From JACVRW01 sp963739095 (GTDB lineage Bacteria; Actinomycetota; Thermoleophilia; Solirubrobacterales; Thermoleophilaceae): 64,000 nt of DNA. Below, in pieces: positions 8,528 to 17,580 of the stretch. The notes under the pieces were generated by a model that was given only the letters and a program-made list of their open reading frames with translations, made no database searches and was not told where the DNA came from. The stretch covers positions 1 through 64,000 of the forward strand of contig CAVTZF010000016.1 of assembly GCA_963739095.1 (NCBI GenBank), in the 5' to 3' direction. The translations under genes and the position numbers were made by a program. The first letter of the stretch is position 1, and each line of letters starts with the position of its first letter.

Positions 8528-9767
8528 GCCGGCCAAATCGGTCTCTGCGCAGCCGGCCGAGCCGGCTACTCCGGGCCTCGAACTGGGCAAGCGGACCGTC
8601 CGCGATCTCGACGTCGCGACCGGCGAGGCGGTCCTCGCGCGCGTCGACTTCAACGTGCCGCTCGACAACGGGCGCGTCGCGGACGACGCGCGCATCCGCG
8701 CCGCGCTGCCGACGATCGAGCTGCTGCTCGAGCGCGACGCGCGGCTGGTGCTCTGCTCGCACCTCGGGCGGCCGAAGGGGCGCGACCCGGAGACCTCGCT
8801 CAGGCCCGTCTCCGAGCACCTCGGCGAGCTGATCGAGGCACGCGTGCATCAGGCGCCCGAGGTGGTGGGACCGGAGGTGCGGCGCGGTGTCGAGCGGCTG
8901 GAGCCCGGCAACGTCCTCGTGCTCGAGAACACCCGCTGGGAGCGCGGCGAGACCGAGAACGACCCCGAGCTCTCGAAGCAGCTCGCGGCGCTCGCCGACG
9001 CCTACGTCAACGATGCCTTCGGCGCGGCGCACCGCGCGCACGCGTCGACCGTGGGTGTGACCCAGTTCCTGCGCCCGGCGGTCGCCGGGCTGCTACTGGA
9101 GCGCGAGGTCGTGACGCTGCGCGCGATCATCGAGGCGCCCGAGCGGCCGCTTGTGGTGGTGCTGGGCGGGGCGAAGGTGAGCGACAAGATCGCGCTCATC
9201 GAGCGCTTCCTCGACACCGCCGACACGCTCCTGATCGGGGGCGCGATGTGCTTCTCGTTCTTCCGCGCCCAGGGCATTTCCACGGGCGACTCGCTCGTCG
9301 AGGAGGAGGGCATCGAACTGGCACGCAAGTCCCTCGAGAAGGCGGAGAGCTCGCGCTGCCGCCTGATGCTGCCGGTCGACCTCGTGCTCGGGCGCAGCTT
9401 CGACGAAGACACGGAGCGCCGCGAGCAGGACGGCGTCGAGGTCCCCGACGGCTGGATGGGGCTCGACATCGGGCCGCGCACCGCGACCGCGTACGCCGAG
9501 GAGATCTCACGCGCCGGCACCGTCTTCTGGAACGGCCCGATGGGCGCCTTCGAGCTCGCGCCGTTCGCGGACGGCACACGCGCGATCGCCGAGGTCGTCG
9601 CCGAGGCGCCGGGCACCACCGTGGTCGGCGGCGGCGACTCCGGCGCGGCGGTCGCCCAGTTCGGACTCGCCGACCGGATCGACCACCTGTCGACCGGCGG
9701 CGGTGCATCGCTCGAGCTGCTCGAAGGCAAGCAACTACCCGGCGTGGAGGCCCTGGATGACGCCTGA
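8520..9767 (+). CDS. pgk: phosphoglycerate kinase
   Basis: A 415-residue PGK. The N-domain signature VLARVDFNVPLDNG and the SHLGRPKG 3-phosphoglycerate site are present. The nucleotide side has VVVLGGAKVSDKI, FWNGPMGAFE and VVGGGDSGAAV. The reading frame begins at a TTG at 8520 that overlaps the end of gap by eight bases. The first 20 or so residues (Pro/Ala-rich) are not usual for PGK, so the true start may lie a little further in, near the conserved GKRTVRDLD. It moves phosphate from 1,3-bisphosphoglycerate to ADP. Confidence 0.96.
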   Translation: MPEPAKSVSAQPAEPATPGLELGKRTVRDLDVATGEAVLARVDFNVPLDNGRVADDARIRAALPTIELLLERDARLVLCSHLGRPKGRDPETSLRPVSEHLGELIEARVHQAPEVVGPEVRRGVERLEPGNVLVLENTRWERGETENDPELSKQLAALADAYVNDAFGAAHRAHASTVGVTQFLRPAVAGLLLEREVVTLRAIIEAPERPLVVVLGGAKVSDKIALIERFLDTADTLLIGGAMCFSFFRAQGISTGDSLVEEEGIELARKSLEKAESSRCRLMLPVDLVLGRSFDEDTERREQDGVEVPDGWMGLDIGPRTATAYAEEISRAGTVFWNGPMGAFELAPFADGTRAIAEVVAEAPGTTVVGGGDSGAAVAQFGLADRIDHLSTGGGASLELLEGKQLPGVEALDDA

Positions 9768-10557
9768 GAACGAACCCGAGGTCCCGCGGCGGCCGGCGAT
9801 CGTCGGCAACTGGAAGCTGTGGGGCACCCGCGAGCAGGCGAGCGCCTACTGCAAGCGGCTGCTCGAGCTGCTGCCGGACGAGACGCGCCGCCCGGCCGCC
9901 GTCGGCATCTGCCCGCCGTTCACGAGCCTGGATGTCTGTGTCCGGGAGCTCGAGGGCAGCGGCGTGGCCGTGTACGCGCAGAACATGCACCAGGCGGAGA
10001 CCGGCGCGTTCACCGGCGAGGTGTCGGCGCCGATGCTGACCGAGATCGGCATCCACGGCGTCATCCTCGGCCACTCGGAGCGCCGCCAGCACTTCGGCGA
10101 GACCGACCGCGCGCTGCAGGAGAAGCTGCCTGCAGCGCTGGCGGCCGGACTGCGCCCGATCCTGTGCGTCGGTGAGACCGAGGAGGACCGCGAGGCGGGC
10201 CAGACCGAGCGCAAGCTGCGCCACCAGGTCCAGGAGGCGCTCGAGCGCGTGCCGGACGAGCGCCTGACCGAGATCGCGATCGCGTACGAGCCGATCTGGG
10301 CGATCGGCACCGGCAAGGTCGCGACCCCCGAGATCGCGCAGGAGGCGATCGCGTTCGTGCGCGCCCTCGTCGCCGGCCGCTCGCGCGACGCCGCCGCGCG
10401 CGTACCGATCCTCTACGGCGGCAGCGTCAAGCCGGACAACGGGGCGGAGATCGTGGCCCAGCCCGACGTCGATGGCGCGCTCGTCGGCGGCGCGAGCCTC
10501 GACCCGGACGGCTTCGCGCGCATCGTCGCGGCCACCGCGCCCGATCGGGCGCCGTGA
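9757..10557 (+). CDS. tpiA: triosephosphate isomerase
   Basis: A 266-residue TIM-barrel isomerase. Visible active-site elements are the substrate Lys in VGNWKLW, the catalytic His in GVILGHSERR, the catalytic Glu in AIAYEPIWAIGTG and the phosphate-binding loops YGGSVKP and GALVGGASL. The ATG at 9757 overlaps the end of pgk by 11 bases; an upstream in-frame extension would read through pgk and lacks similarity. It interconverts dihydroxyacetone phosphate and glyceraldehyde-3-phosphate, which also links the glycerol regulon further right in the window to glycolysis. Confidence 0.97.
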   Translation: MTPENEPEVPRRPAIVGNWKLWGTREQASAYCKRLLELLPDETRRPAAVGICPPFTSLDVCVRELEGSGVAVYAQNMHQAETGAFTGEVSAPMLTEIGIHGVILGHSERRQHFGETDRALQEKLPAALAAGLRPILCVGETEEDREAGQTERKLRHQVQEALERVPDERLTEIAIAYEPIWAIGTGKVATPEIAQEAIAFVRALVAGRSRDAAARVPILYGGSVKPDNGAEIVAQPDVDGALVGGASLDPDGFARIVAATAPDRAP

Positions 10558-12044
10558 CGAAGAGCGTCTGCCTCGTCGTCCTCGACGGCTGGGGGCTGGC
10601 CGAGCCAGGACCGGGCAACGCCGTCGCGCTCGCCGAAACGCCCGTGTTCGACGAGCTCTGGGAGGGACGGCCGCACACAACGCTGACCGCGTGGGGCCCC
10701 GCTGTCGGCCTGCCCGAGGGCCAGATGGGCAACTCGGAGGTCGGGCACATGAACCTCGGCGCGGGCGCCGTCGTCAAGCAGGACCTGCTGCGGATCGACG
10801 AGTCGATCGAGGACGGCAGCTTCTTCGAGAACGAGGCTCTCCGGGCCGCGTGCCGGACCGAGCGCCTGCACCTGCTCGGGCTCGTCTCGGAGGGCGGCGT
10901 GCACTCGAGCATGAACCACCTGCGCGCGCTGATCGAGCTGGCCGGGCGGGAGGGCGTCGAGGACGTCGTGCTGCACGCGTTCACCGATGGGCGCGACACG
11001 CTGCCGCACTCGGGGGCGGGCTACGTCGCAGAGGTGGAAAGCTGGGGCGGCTCACGGATTGCGACCGTCACCGGGCGCTACTTCGCGATGGACCGCGACC
11101 GGCGCTGGGATCGCACGAAGCGTGCCTGGGACACGATCGTGCTCGGGCGCGCCGAGCACCAGGCCGAAACGGGCGAGGCGGCCGTGCGGGCCGCCTACGA
11201 GCGCGACGAGACCGACGAGTTCATCGAGCCGACGGTGGTGGGCGAGGAGGGCCGCGTCCGCGACGGCGACAGCGTGATCTTCTTCAACTTCCGCCCCGAC
11301 CGCGCGCGCCAGCTCACGCGCGCGCTCGGCGAGCCCGGCTTCTCCGAGTTTGACCGCGAGCAGGCCCCCACGGTCCGCCTGACCACGCTCACCCAGTACC
11401 AGGAGGCCTGGGACTACCCCGTGGCCTTCCCGCCGGCGCGCCCGGCGATCACGCTCGCAGCGCTGCTGGCCGACCACGGGCTGCGCCAGTTGCACGTGGC
11501 GGAGACCGAGAAGTACGCGCACGTCACCTACTTCTTCAACGGCGGGGAGGAGAACCCGTACCCGGGCGAGGAGCGCCGCCTCGTCGACTCGCCGCGTGAC
11601 GTCAAGACCTACGACGAGAAGCCCGAGATGAGCGCGCCGGGTGCCACCGACGCATTCGCCGAGGCCTGGCGGGACGGCGACTTCAGCTTCGCGATCATCA
11701 ACTTCGCCAATCCCGACATGGTCGGCCACACCGGCGTGATCCCGGCTGCGGTCAAGGCGGTCGAGACGGTCGACGAGTGCCTCGGCCGCGTCATGGCTGC
11801 GGTCGCCGACAGCGGGGGAGTGTGCGTCGTGACCGCCGACCACGGCAACGCCGACCACATGCTCGAGGAGGACGGCAGCCCGAACACGGCGCACTCGATG
11901 AACCCCGTGCCGCTCGTCGTGTCGGCGGACGTAGGCGCGCTGCGCGAGGGCGGGGTGCTCGCCGACGTCGCGCCCACGATCCTGGCCCTGCTGGGGATCG
12001 AGCAGCCGTCCGAGATGACGGGAGAGTCGCTGCTGCGCAGCTAG
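10554..12044 (+). CDS. gpmI: 2,3-bisphosphoglycerate-independent phosphoglycerate mutase
   Basis: A 496-residue manganese-dependent mutase of the alkaline-phosphatase superfamily. The N-terminal metal site is LVVLDGWG, the phosphoserine nucleophile is Ser61 in QMGNSEVGHMN, and the C-terminal metal residues are in NFANPDMVGHTG and VTADHGNADHM. It converts 3- to 2-phosphoglycerate. GTG at 10554 overlaps the tpiA stop as GTGA, so it is translationally coupled. In many actinobacteria secG follows tpiA; gpmI in this place makes the operon a fuller lower-glycolysis set. Confidence 0.97.
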   Translation: MTKSVCLVVLDGWGLAEPGPGNAVALAETPVFDELWEGRPHTTLTAWGPAVGLPEGQMGNSEVGHMNLGAGAVVKQDLLRIDESIEDGSFFENEALRAACRTERLHLLGLVSEGGVHSSMNHLRALIELAGREGVEDVVLHAFTDGRDTLPHSGAGYVAEVESWGGSRIATVTGRYFAMDRDRRWDRTKRAWDTIVLGRAEHQAETGEAAVRAAYERDETDEFIEPTVVGEEGRVRDGDSVIFFNFRPDRARQLTRALGEPGFSEFDREQAPTVRLTTLTQYQEAWDYPVAFPPARPAITLAALLADHGLRQLHVAETEKYAHVTYFFNGGEENPYPGEERRLVDSPRDVKTYDEKPEMSAPGATDAFAEAWRDGDFSFAIINFANPDMVGHTGVIPAAVKAVETVDECLGRVMAAVADSGGVCVVTADHGNADHMLEEDGSPNTAHSMNPVPLVVSADVGALREGGVLADVAPTILALLGIEQPSEMTGESLLRS

Positions 12045-12072
12045 TCAGCCGCGGCGCATAGTCTCAGCCCGC

Positions 12073-13242
12073 GTGGCGCCCTTCGACATCCACGCCCGCG
12101 ACGGCAAGGCCCGCGCGGGCGTCATCCACACGCCGCACGGAGACGTGCGCACGCCGGCCTTCGTGCCGCTGGCGTCGACGGCGACGGTCAAGTCGCTGCA
12201 CGCCTCCGAGGTCGCCGAGCTCGGCTACGACATGGTGCTCGGCAACACCTTCCACCTGTTCATCCAGCCCGAGCCGGAGCTCGTCGAGGAGATGGGCGGC
12301 CTGCACGAGTTCATGGGCTGGCGGCGGGCGATCATCACCGACTCCGGCGGCTACCAGGTGTTCTCGATGGGGCACGGGTCGGTCGCCGAGGAGATCAAGC
12401 GCCGGCGCGACCGGCGCCGGTCGATGATCGTCTCGATCGACGAGGAGGGCGTCCGCTTCCGCTCCTACCTCGACGGGCGCGAGCGCTTCATGGGGCCCGA
12501 GACCTCGATGGAGACACAGGCGAAGCTCGGCTCGGACATCGCGCTCGCGTTCGACGAGTGCACGCCCTTCCACGTCGAGCGGGACTACACGGCGCGCTCG
12601 ACGGAGCGCACTCACCGCTGGCTCGACCGCTGCGTCGCGTGGTGCGCCGAGCACGCGCCGCCCGGGCAGCTGCTCTACGGGATCGTGCAGGGCGGCGTTT
12701 ACGAGGACCTGCGGGCGGAGTCGACCGACTACGTCGCCCAGTCGGGTGTGCTCGGCATCGCGATCGGCGGCTCGCTCGGCCAGGAGAAGGCGCAGATGCG
12801 CGAGGTGGTCGGCTGGACGGTGTCGCGACTGCCCGACGGGCCGCCGCGGCACCTGCTCGGGATCGGCGACGTCGACGACCTCGTCCACGCCGTCGGGCTC
12901 GGCATCGACACCTACGACTGCGCGACGCCGACCCGGCTGGCGCGCCACGGCACGGCGCTCGTGCCCGATCCCGGCGGGCGCTGGCGGCTCGACCTCACCA
13001 AGGGCGCCCACCGCACGAGCGGCGCGCCCATCGACGAGCGCTGCCCCTGCCCGGCCTGCCGTGAGCACACGCGCGCGTATCTCCACTACCTGCTGCGCGC
13101 CGGCGAGCTCACGGGCAAGCGACTGCTGACGCTCCATAACCTGACCTTCATGCAGCGGCTCATGAGCGGCATGCGGGAGGCGATCGAGGCGGGTCGCTAC
13201 GACGAGCACGCGCGCGCCGTGCTCGCGGGTGAGCTGCCGTGA
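12073..13242 (+). CDS. tgt: tRNA-guanine transglycosylase
   Basis: A 389-residue bacterial TGT. It has the substrate-binding GNTFHLF, the active-site region TDSGGYQVFS, DECTPFHVER, the second catalytic Asp region GIDTYDCATPTRLARHG, and the zinc site CPCPACREHTRAYLHYL. It exchanges guanine 34 of GUN tRNAs for preQ1 (queuosine pathway). The GTG start is 28 bp after gpmI. No other queuosine genes are in the window, so the strain may salvage the precursor or encode synthesis elsewhere. A GTG of the next gene overlaps its stop. Confidence 0.97.
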   Translation: MAPFDIHARDGKARAGVIHTPHGDVRTPAFVPLASTATVKSLHASEVAELGYDMVLGNTFHLFIQPEPELVEEMGGLHEFMGWRRAIITDSGGYQVFSMGHGSVAEEIKRRRDRRRSMIVSIDEEGVRFRSYLDGRERFMGPETSMETQAKLGSDIALAFDECTPFHVERDYTARSTERTHRWLDRCVAWCAEHAPPGQLLYGIVQGGVYEDLRAESTDYVAQSGVLGIAIGGSLGQEKAQMREVVGWTVSRLPDGPPRHLLGIGDVDDLVHAVGLGIDTYDCATPTRLARHGTALVPDPGGRWRLDLTKGAHRTSGAPIDERCPCPACREHTRAYLHYLLRAGELTGKRLLTLHNLTFMQRLMSGMREAIEAGRYDEHARAVLAGELP

Positions 13243-14435
13243 ATGTCGCCGCCGGGGTCCCGTACTGGCTCGACGAGCCCTACGACCCGCGGCCCGCGCT
13301 CGAGGGGCGCGTGGAAGCCGAGGCGTGCGTGATCGGCGCCGGTGTGGCGGGCCTGTCGTGCGCGCTCGCTCTGGCACGCGCCGGCGTCGACACGCTGGTG
13401 CTCGAGCGGGCCACGGTCGCCGGCGGCGCCAGCGGGCGCAACGGCGGCTTCCTGCTCGCCGGCGTGGCGCCCTTCTACTGGGATGCGCGTGAGCGCTACG
13501 GCCATGAGCGCGCGCGCCGTATGTACGCAGCCACGCTCGAGGCGCAGCAGCAGATGTACGCGCTGGCCGGCGAGCTCGGCGCGGGCGACTCGATGCGACG
13601 GGTCGGCCTGCTGCGCGCGAGCGCATCGGAGGAGGAGGCGGAGAATGTGGCGCGCCAGGTCGAGGCGCTACGGGAAGACGGCTTCCCCGGCGAGCTCGTG
13701 GACCACGACGAGCTGCCGCCCGCGGTGGCGCGCTTCGCCCTGAACGGGTGCCTCACCGAGCACGACGGCGCGCTCCAGCCGGCTCGCTGGATCCGCACCC
13801 TGGCGCGTGGCGCCGAGGTTGCCGGCGCACGCATCCACGACGGCACTGCGGTCGAGGGGCCCGTGCCCGCGCCGGGCGAGGGCGAGCTGCGCACCAGCGC
13901 CGGTGCCACCGTCGCCGTCCGCAATGTGGTCGTGGCCTCCGACGGCGCGCTGCCCGCGCTCGTCCCCGAGTACTCGCCGCGTGTGCGCTCGCGCCGGCTC
14001 CACATGACCGCCACGGCGCCGCTGTCGGAGCGCGTGACCGACCACCTCGTCTACTACCGCTGGGGCTACGAGTATTTCCAGCAGCGCCCGGACGGGCGCC
14101 TGCTGATCGGCGGCTTCAGCGACGTCGACGGCGACGGCTCGTACACCGACTCGGACGCCGGCAGCCCGGCGATCTGGGAGCGGATCGAGCGCCACATCCG
14201 CGAGGAGCTCGGGCTGGAGGACGCGCTGATCACCCACCGCTGGGCCGGCGTGGTCGGCTACAGCGACGACGCCCTGCCGTACGTGGGCGAGGTGCCGGGC
14301 CGCCCGGGGCTGTGGGTCGCGGGCGGCTACTCGGGGCACGGCAACGTGCCGGGCTTCCTCGCCGGGCGGCTGATCGCCGAGGCGATCAGCGGCGCCGGCG
14401 ACGGCGAGCCGCCGCTGTTCCCCGCGGATCGCTGA
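13239..14435 (+). CDS. FAD-dependent oxidoreductase (DAO/glycine oxidase-like)
   Basis: A 398-residue FAD protein of the D-amino-acid oxidase superfamily. The dinucleotide-binding loop CVIGAGVAGLSCALALARAG with Glu at the end of the second strand (VLERATVAGGASGRNGG) is intact. The C-terminal FAD-binding segment GLWVAGGYSGHGNVPGFLAG is also clear. Close relatives oxidise amino groups of gamma-glutamyl-putrescine, sarcosine or similar amines. The exact substrate cannot be read from sequence. It starts with GTG overlapping tgt by four bases and is the last gene of the forward operon. Its final 109 bases overlap the convergent gene. Confidence 0.85.
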   Translation: MNVAAGVPYWLDEPYDPRPALEGRVEAEACVIGAGVAGLSCALALARAGVDTLVLERATVAGGASGRNGGFLLAGVAPFYWDARERYGHERARRMYAATLEAQQQMYALAGELGAGDSMRRVGLLRASASEEEAENVARQVEALREDGFPGELVDHDELPPAVARFALNGCLTEHDGALQPARWIRTLARGAEVAGARIHDGTAVEGPVPAPGEGELRTSAGATVAVRNVVVASDGALPALVPEYSPRVRSRRLHMTATAPLSERVTDHLVYYRWGYEYFQQRPDGRLLIGGFSDVDGDGSYTDSDAGSPAIWERIERHIREELGLEDALITHRWAGVVGYSDDALPYVGEVPGRPGLWVAGGYSGHGNVPGFLAGRLIAEAISGAGDGEPPLFPADR

Positions 14436-15016
14436 GGAACCGCGATCTCGGCCAGCGCCGCCTCGTGCAGGTCCGCCACCGCGTTCAGCGTGTAGCGCTG
14501 ATACCAGGCGATCGCCCCAAAGATCAGCACGACGCCTGCGACGATCCCGGCCCATTCCGGCCTGTGCGCTTCGCCGTAGTCGCTGATTCCGAGCACCACC
14601 GCGGGCGCGGCGGCGGCGAACAGCGCGAGCAGGGTGGCCCAGTGGCGGACCTTGTCCTCCGTCGGGTTGAATTTCTTCTGGATCCCGGATTCCCAGGTCA
14701 GCGGAGGGTCCTCGTCCCCGACCTTGCGCGCGATCCGCTGCTCGAGCGCCGCGGTGTGGGCCCCCGCCGCCACCGCGCGATGCAGCTCGTCGAGTCGCAG
14801 GGCGGCGACCAGCGCCGCGAGCAGGGGTGCGGCGAGCGCGAGGCCCACCTGCACGCCCGCGCCTTCACCGACGGCTTCAACCGCGAACGCCGTCAAGACC
14901 CCGATCGCCACGAGTCCGATCTGGAGGGTCCGCTGCATCTGCTCGATCGCCGCCAGCGACTCCTGACGGAGGGTCTTGTACTCCTCCAAGGCGACCGTGA
15001 CCCATTCGCGTCCCAT
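14327..15016 (-). CDS. membrane protein with four predicted helices, unknown
   Basis: A 229-residue protein with two hydrophobic pairs: IGLVAIGVLTAFAV and VGLALAAPLLAALVAAL in the first half, and LLALFAAAAPAVVLGI and WAGIVAGVVLIFGAIAWY in the second, with a charged loop between. This resembles small four-helix DUF-type membrane proteins, but I do not recognise a named family. ATG at 15016 is preferred over GTG at 15022. It lies 60 bp after the kinase on the same strand and may be the last gene of that operon. The C-terminus overlaps the end of the FAD oxidoreductase convergently by 109 bases, so the last 35 residues may be less constrained. Confidence 0.6.
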   Translation of the reverse strand: MGREWVTVALEEYKTLRQESLAAIEQMQRTLQIGLVAIGVLTAFAVEAVGEGAGVQVGLALAAPLLAALVAALRLDELHRAVAAGAHTAALEQRIARKVGDEDPPLTWESGIQKKFNPTEDKVRHWATLLALFAAAAPAVVLGISDYGEAHRPEWAGIVAGVVLIFGAIAWYQRYTLNAVADLHEAALAEIAVPQRSAGNSGGSPSPAPLIASAISRPARKPGTLPCPE

Positions 15017-15076
15017 TGGCACGATCTTGCGCCGATCCCCTCATTGGGCGTGAGAGAGGGCTCACACTCGAGTCGG

Positions 15077-16273
15077 CTAGCGCGTGTTCTCCTGGATGAA
15101 GTCGCGCAGCTGCTGGATCTGCTGATCGAGGTCGTTCGAGTTCGGGGCGTCCGCCCCACCGCCGCTCGACGAGCTGAGCGCGATCGCGACCACCGCGACG
15201 GCCGCGAGGACCGCGAGCAGGGCCAGGAAGGTGCCCCAGCGCCGCCGCGAGGCGGCGCGGCGGGCGTCGTCGCGCGAGGGGCTTCGCTCGACGGGCGCCG
15301 CCGGCGGGCGCGCCTGTATCGGCGCCTCGCCCGCCGGTACCACCCGAGTGGCGGCCATCGCGCGTGTGGCGGCGGTGTCGTCAAGCGCGCGCGTCGCCTC
15401 GTAGGCCTCCTCCTGCGTCAGCCGGCGAGTGACCTCGGTGCCCTCGCCGCGCGTCCCCGCCTCGAGCGCTTCGGCCATGTCGAGCGCCGAGGCGTAGCGG
15501 TAGCCGGGATCCGGCTCGAGCGAGAGGCGCACCGCCTGGTCGAGCGCGGCGGGCACCTCGGGCCTGTACTCCCGGACCGGGGCCACGGGATCCTGCTGCT
15601 GCTTGAGCGCGAGCTCGGTCAGCGAGGCGTACTCGTGCGGGAGCCGCCCGGTCAGGAACTGGTAGGCACAGACGCCGAGCGAGTAGATGTCGGATGCCGG
15701 ACCGGCCTCGTCGCCGCGCGCCTGCTCGGGTGACAGGTAGGCGGCCGTGCCGAGGATCGAGCCGACCTGGGTGATGCGGGTCTGCTCGGCCGCCTTGGCG
15801 ATGCCGAAGTCGGCCAGCTTCGTGATCCAGGTCTCCTCGGCCTGCAGCAGGTTGCCGGGCTTGACGTCGCGGTGGATGACGCCGGCGCGGTGGGCGTAGT
15901 CGAGCCCGTGGCAGGCGTCGCGGATCACGCGCACGGTCTCGTCGATGTCGAGCTCGCGGCGCTCGCGGAGGAGGTCGGCGCAGGAGGGACCGTCGACGTA
16001 CTCCATGACGATGTAGTGGCGCCCGCTCTCCTGATCCTGCCCGGAGTCGAAGACCTGCACGATGTTCGGGTGTTGGAGGCGCGCCGCCGAGAGCGCCTCG
16101 CGGCGGAAGCGCGCGACGAAGGCGTCGTCGTCGGCAAGGTGCTCGGCCAGCAGCTTCACCGCCACCGGGCGCTCGAGGACGGTGTCGTTGGCCTTGAATA
16201 CGGTCGACATGCCGCCCGCGCCGAGGCGGCGGTCGATCACGTAACGGCCCGCGACCTGGCTGGGCCGGCTCAT
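15077..16273 (-). CDS. PknB-like Ser/Thr protein kinase, single-pass membrane
   Basis: A 398-residue Hanks-type kinase. The Gly loop is GAGGMSTVFKA, the catalytic Lys is in PVAVKLL, the catalytic loop is HRDVKPGNLL, then DFGIAKA and the APE-like SPEQARG. After the kinase domain (residues about 8-265) come a Thr-rich juxtamembrane stretch with repeated TRA/TRxL/TRVV motifs that could be autophosphorylated, one transmembrane helix (WGTFLALLAVLAAVAVVAIAL) and a short outside tail without PASTA domains. The start overlaps the stop of the lipoprotein gene (ATGA), implying coupled translation and perhaps a shared signalling role. Confidence 0.93.
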   Translation of the reverse strand: MSRPSQVAGRYVIDRRLGAGGMSTVFKANDTVLERPVAVKLLAEHLADDDAFVARFRREALSAARLQHPNIVQVFDSGQDQESGRHYIVMEYVDGPSCADLLRERRELDIDETVRVIRDACHGLDYAHRAGVIHRDVKPGNLLQAEETWITKLADFGIAKAAEQTRITQVGSILGTAAYLSPEQARGDEAGPASDIYSLGVCAYQFLTGRLPHEYASLTELALKQQQDPVAPVREYRPEVPAALDQAVRLSLEPDPGYRYASALDMAEALEAGTRGEGTEVTRRLTQEEAYEATRALDDTAATRAMAATRVVPAGEAPIQARPPAAPVERSPSRDDARRAASRRRWGTFLALLAVLAAVAVVAIALSSSSGGGADAPNSNDLDQQIQQLRDFIQENTR

Positions 16274-16827
16274 CCCTCGTCCCCCTGCGGCGCGAGCACG
16301 CCGCCACCGCCGTCGCCTTCGTCGGCCGGCGGCTCCTCCGCGGGCGGCGGCGTGGTCTCGGTCTCGGGCGGCGGCAGCGTCTCGGTTTCGGGCGGTGGCA
16401 CGGTCTCCGTCTCGGGCGGCGGCACGGTCTCCGTCTCCGTCACGACGGGCGGCTCCTCCTGCGTGTCCGTCTCCTGCTGTGACTCCGCATCCTGACGCAG
16501 CTCGTTGCAGCGCTCGTCCACAAGCGAGAAGAGCCGGTCGAAGCCGTCCTGGAGACCGGAGCGAACGTCCTCGGCGACGCCGTCCGGCAGCTGGGCGATC
16601 GCCTGGTTGACGGCGTCCACGTTGGGGTCGCGCGGCCCCGAGAGGATGTCGTCGCAGGCACCCACGCTGCCGTTGTCGAGCCGGGCCTGGACGTTGTCGA
16701 GCTGGTTCTGCAGCGCCGCCGCCGACTCTGCCGGGATCGGATCGCCCTCGTCGTCGGAGCCGCAACCGGCGACGGCCAGGGAGGCGCCGAGCAGCATCAG
16801 GAGGAATGTGCGCTTGAGATGGATCAC
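16270..16827 (-). CDS. lipoprotein with Pro/Thr/Glu repeat tail
   Basis: A 185-residue predicted lipoprotein. A hydrophobic signal (TFLLMLLGASLAVAGC) ends in a lipobox whose Cys is about residue 21. A helical, acidic domain of about 90 residues contains two Cys (GACDDIL and DERCNEL) that could form a disulfide. The tail carries tandem ETETVPPP-type units (four copies) followed by a Gly/Asp-rich end, typical of extended cell-wall spacers. GTG at 16827 overlaps the upstream metallophosphoesterase stop (GTGA), and the gene's own stop overlaps the kinase start. It may be the extracytoplasmic partner of the kinase. No named family recognised. Confidence 0.75.
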   Translation of the reverse strand: MIHLKRTFLLMLLGASLAVAGCGSDDEGDPIPAESAAALQNQLDNVQARLDNGSVGACDDILSGPRDPNVDAVNQAIAQLPDGVAEDVRSGLQDGFDRLFSLVDERCNELRQDAESQQETDTQEEPPVVTETETVPPPETETVPPPETETLPPPETETTPPPAEEPPADEGDGGGGVLAPQGDEG

Positions 16828-17555
16828 TGTCCGCTGTAGAGCCGCGCTGCCAGGACCGAGGGGAGCCCCGCCGCCTCGATCGCTCCGGCGGCCTCGTCGA
16901 TTGGATATTCGACGCGGTGCCAGCGCGCGGTCCACGCCTCTGTGTCTAGCAGGAGCCACGCGGCCCTGGGGTCACCATCGCGCGGCTGTCCGACGCTGCC
17001 GGGGTTGATCAGCCACTCCCCGGCGGACATATCGGCCTCGTCGTCGTCGTGCGCCTGGCCGCCGTCGACCTCGCCGCTGGGAGCGCGCCCGAACCACAGC
17101 GCGACGTGGGAGTGCCCGATCGCGGCCACCCGGCTCGACATGAGATCCATGCATTCATCCGCCTGCCAGGTCGACAGGACGTACTCCCAGACCGGGTCGC
17201 GCGGGCTGCCGTGATAGAGCCCCGGCTCGCGCTCCGGGTCGGAGGCGGGGCGGCCGCGCAGGAACTCGAGGGACTCGGCGCTGATGTGCTCGCGCGTCCA
17301 GAGCGCGGCGGCGGCGGCGCTCGACGAGAAGTCGGAGATCGGGATCTCCTTTGTCACCACCAGGTCGTGGTTTCCCGCCAGGCAGACGGCACAGGTCTCG
17401 CGGGCGAGCTCGACACAGGCGTCCGGCTCGGCGCCGTAGCCGACCAGGTCGCCGAGGCACCAGATCTCGTCGGTGGTCTCGTTCTCGATCGCGGCCAGGA
17501 CCGACCGAAAGGCCGGCAGGTTGCCGTGGACGTCCGAGAGCAGAGCGATTCGCAT
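16824..17555 (-). CDS. YfcE/DR1281-like metallophosphoesterase
   Basis: A 243-residue calcineurin-like phosphoesterase. Metal-binding motifs appear in order: LLSDVHGN (residues 5-12), LGDLVGYG, GNHD (AGNHDLVV), a middle His in LYHGSPRDP and GHSHVALWF. These match bacterial two-metal phosphodiesterases that act on small phosphodiesters or phosphatases. It is first in a three-gene reverse operon with the lipoprotein and Ser/Thr kinase, each overlapping the next by four bases. It diverges from the M48 peptidase gene with only 25 bp between start codons, so the two promoters must overlap coding sequence. Confidence 0.88.
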   Translation of the reverse strand: MRIALLSDVHGNLPAFRSVLAAIENETTDEIWCLGDLVGYGAEPDACVELARETCAVCLAGNHDLVVTKEIPISDFSSSAAAAALWTREHISAESLEFLRGRPASDPEREPGLYHGSPRDPVWEYVLSTWQADECMDLMSSRVAAIGHSHVALWFGRAPSGEVDGGQAHDDDEADMSAGEWLINPGSVGQPRDGDPRAAWLLLDTEAWTARWHRVEYPIDEAAGAIEAAGLPSVLAARLYSGQ

Positions 17556-17580
17556 GGGGTGGCTTCTACGATGTCCCGGG

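Noticed and set aside
16300..16450. Short regular repeats resembling a CRISPR array
   Set aside because: They are tandem codon repeats for ETETVPPP in the lipoprotein tail, without spacers.
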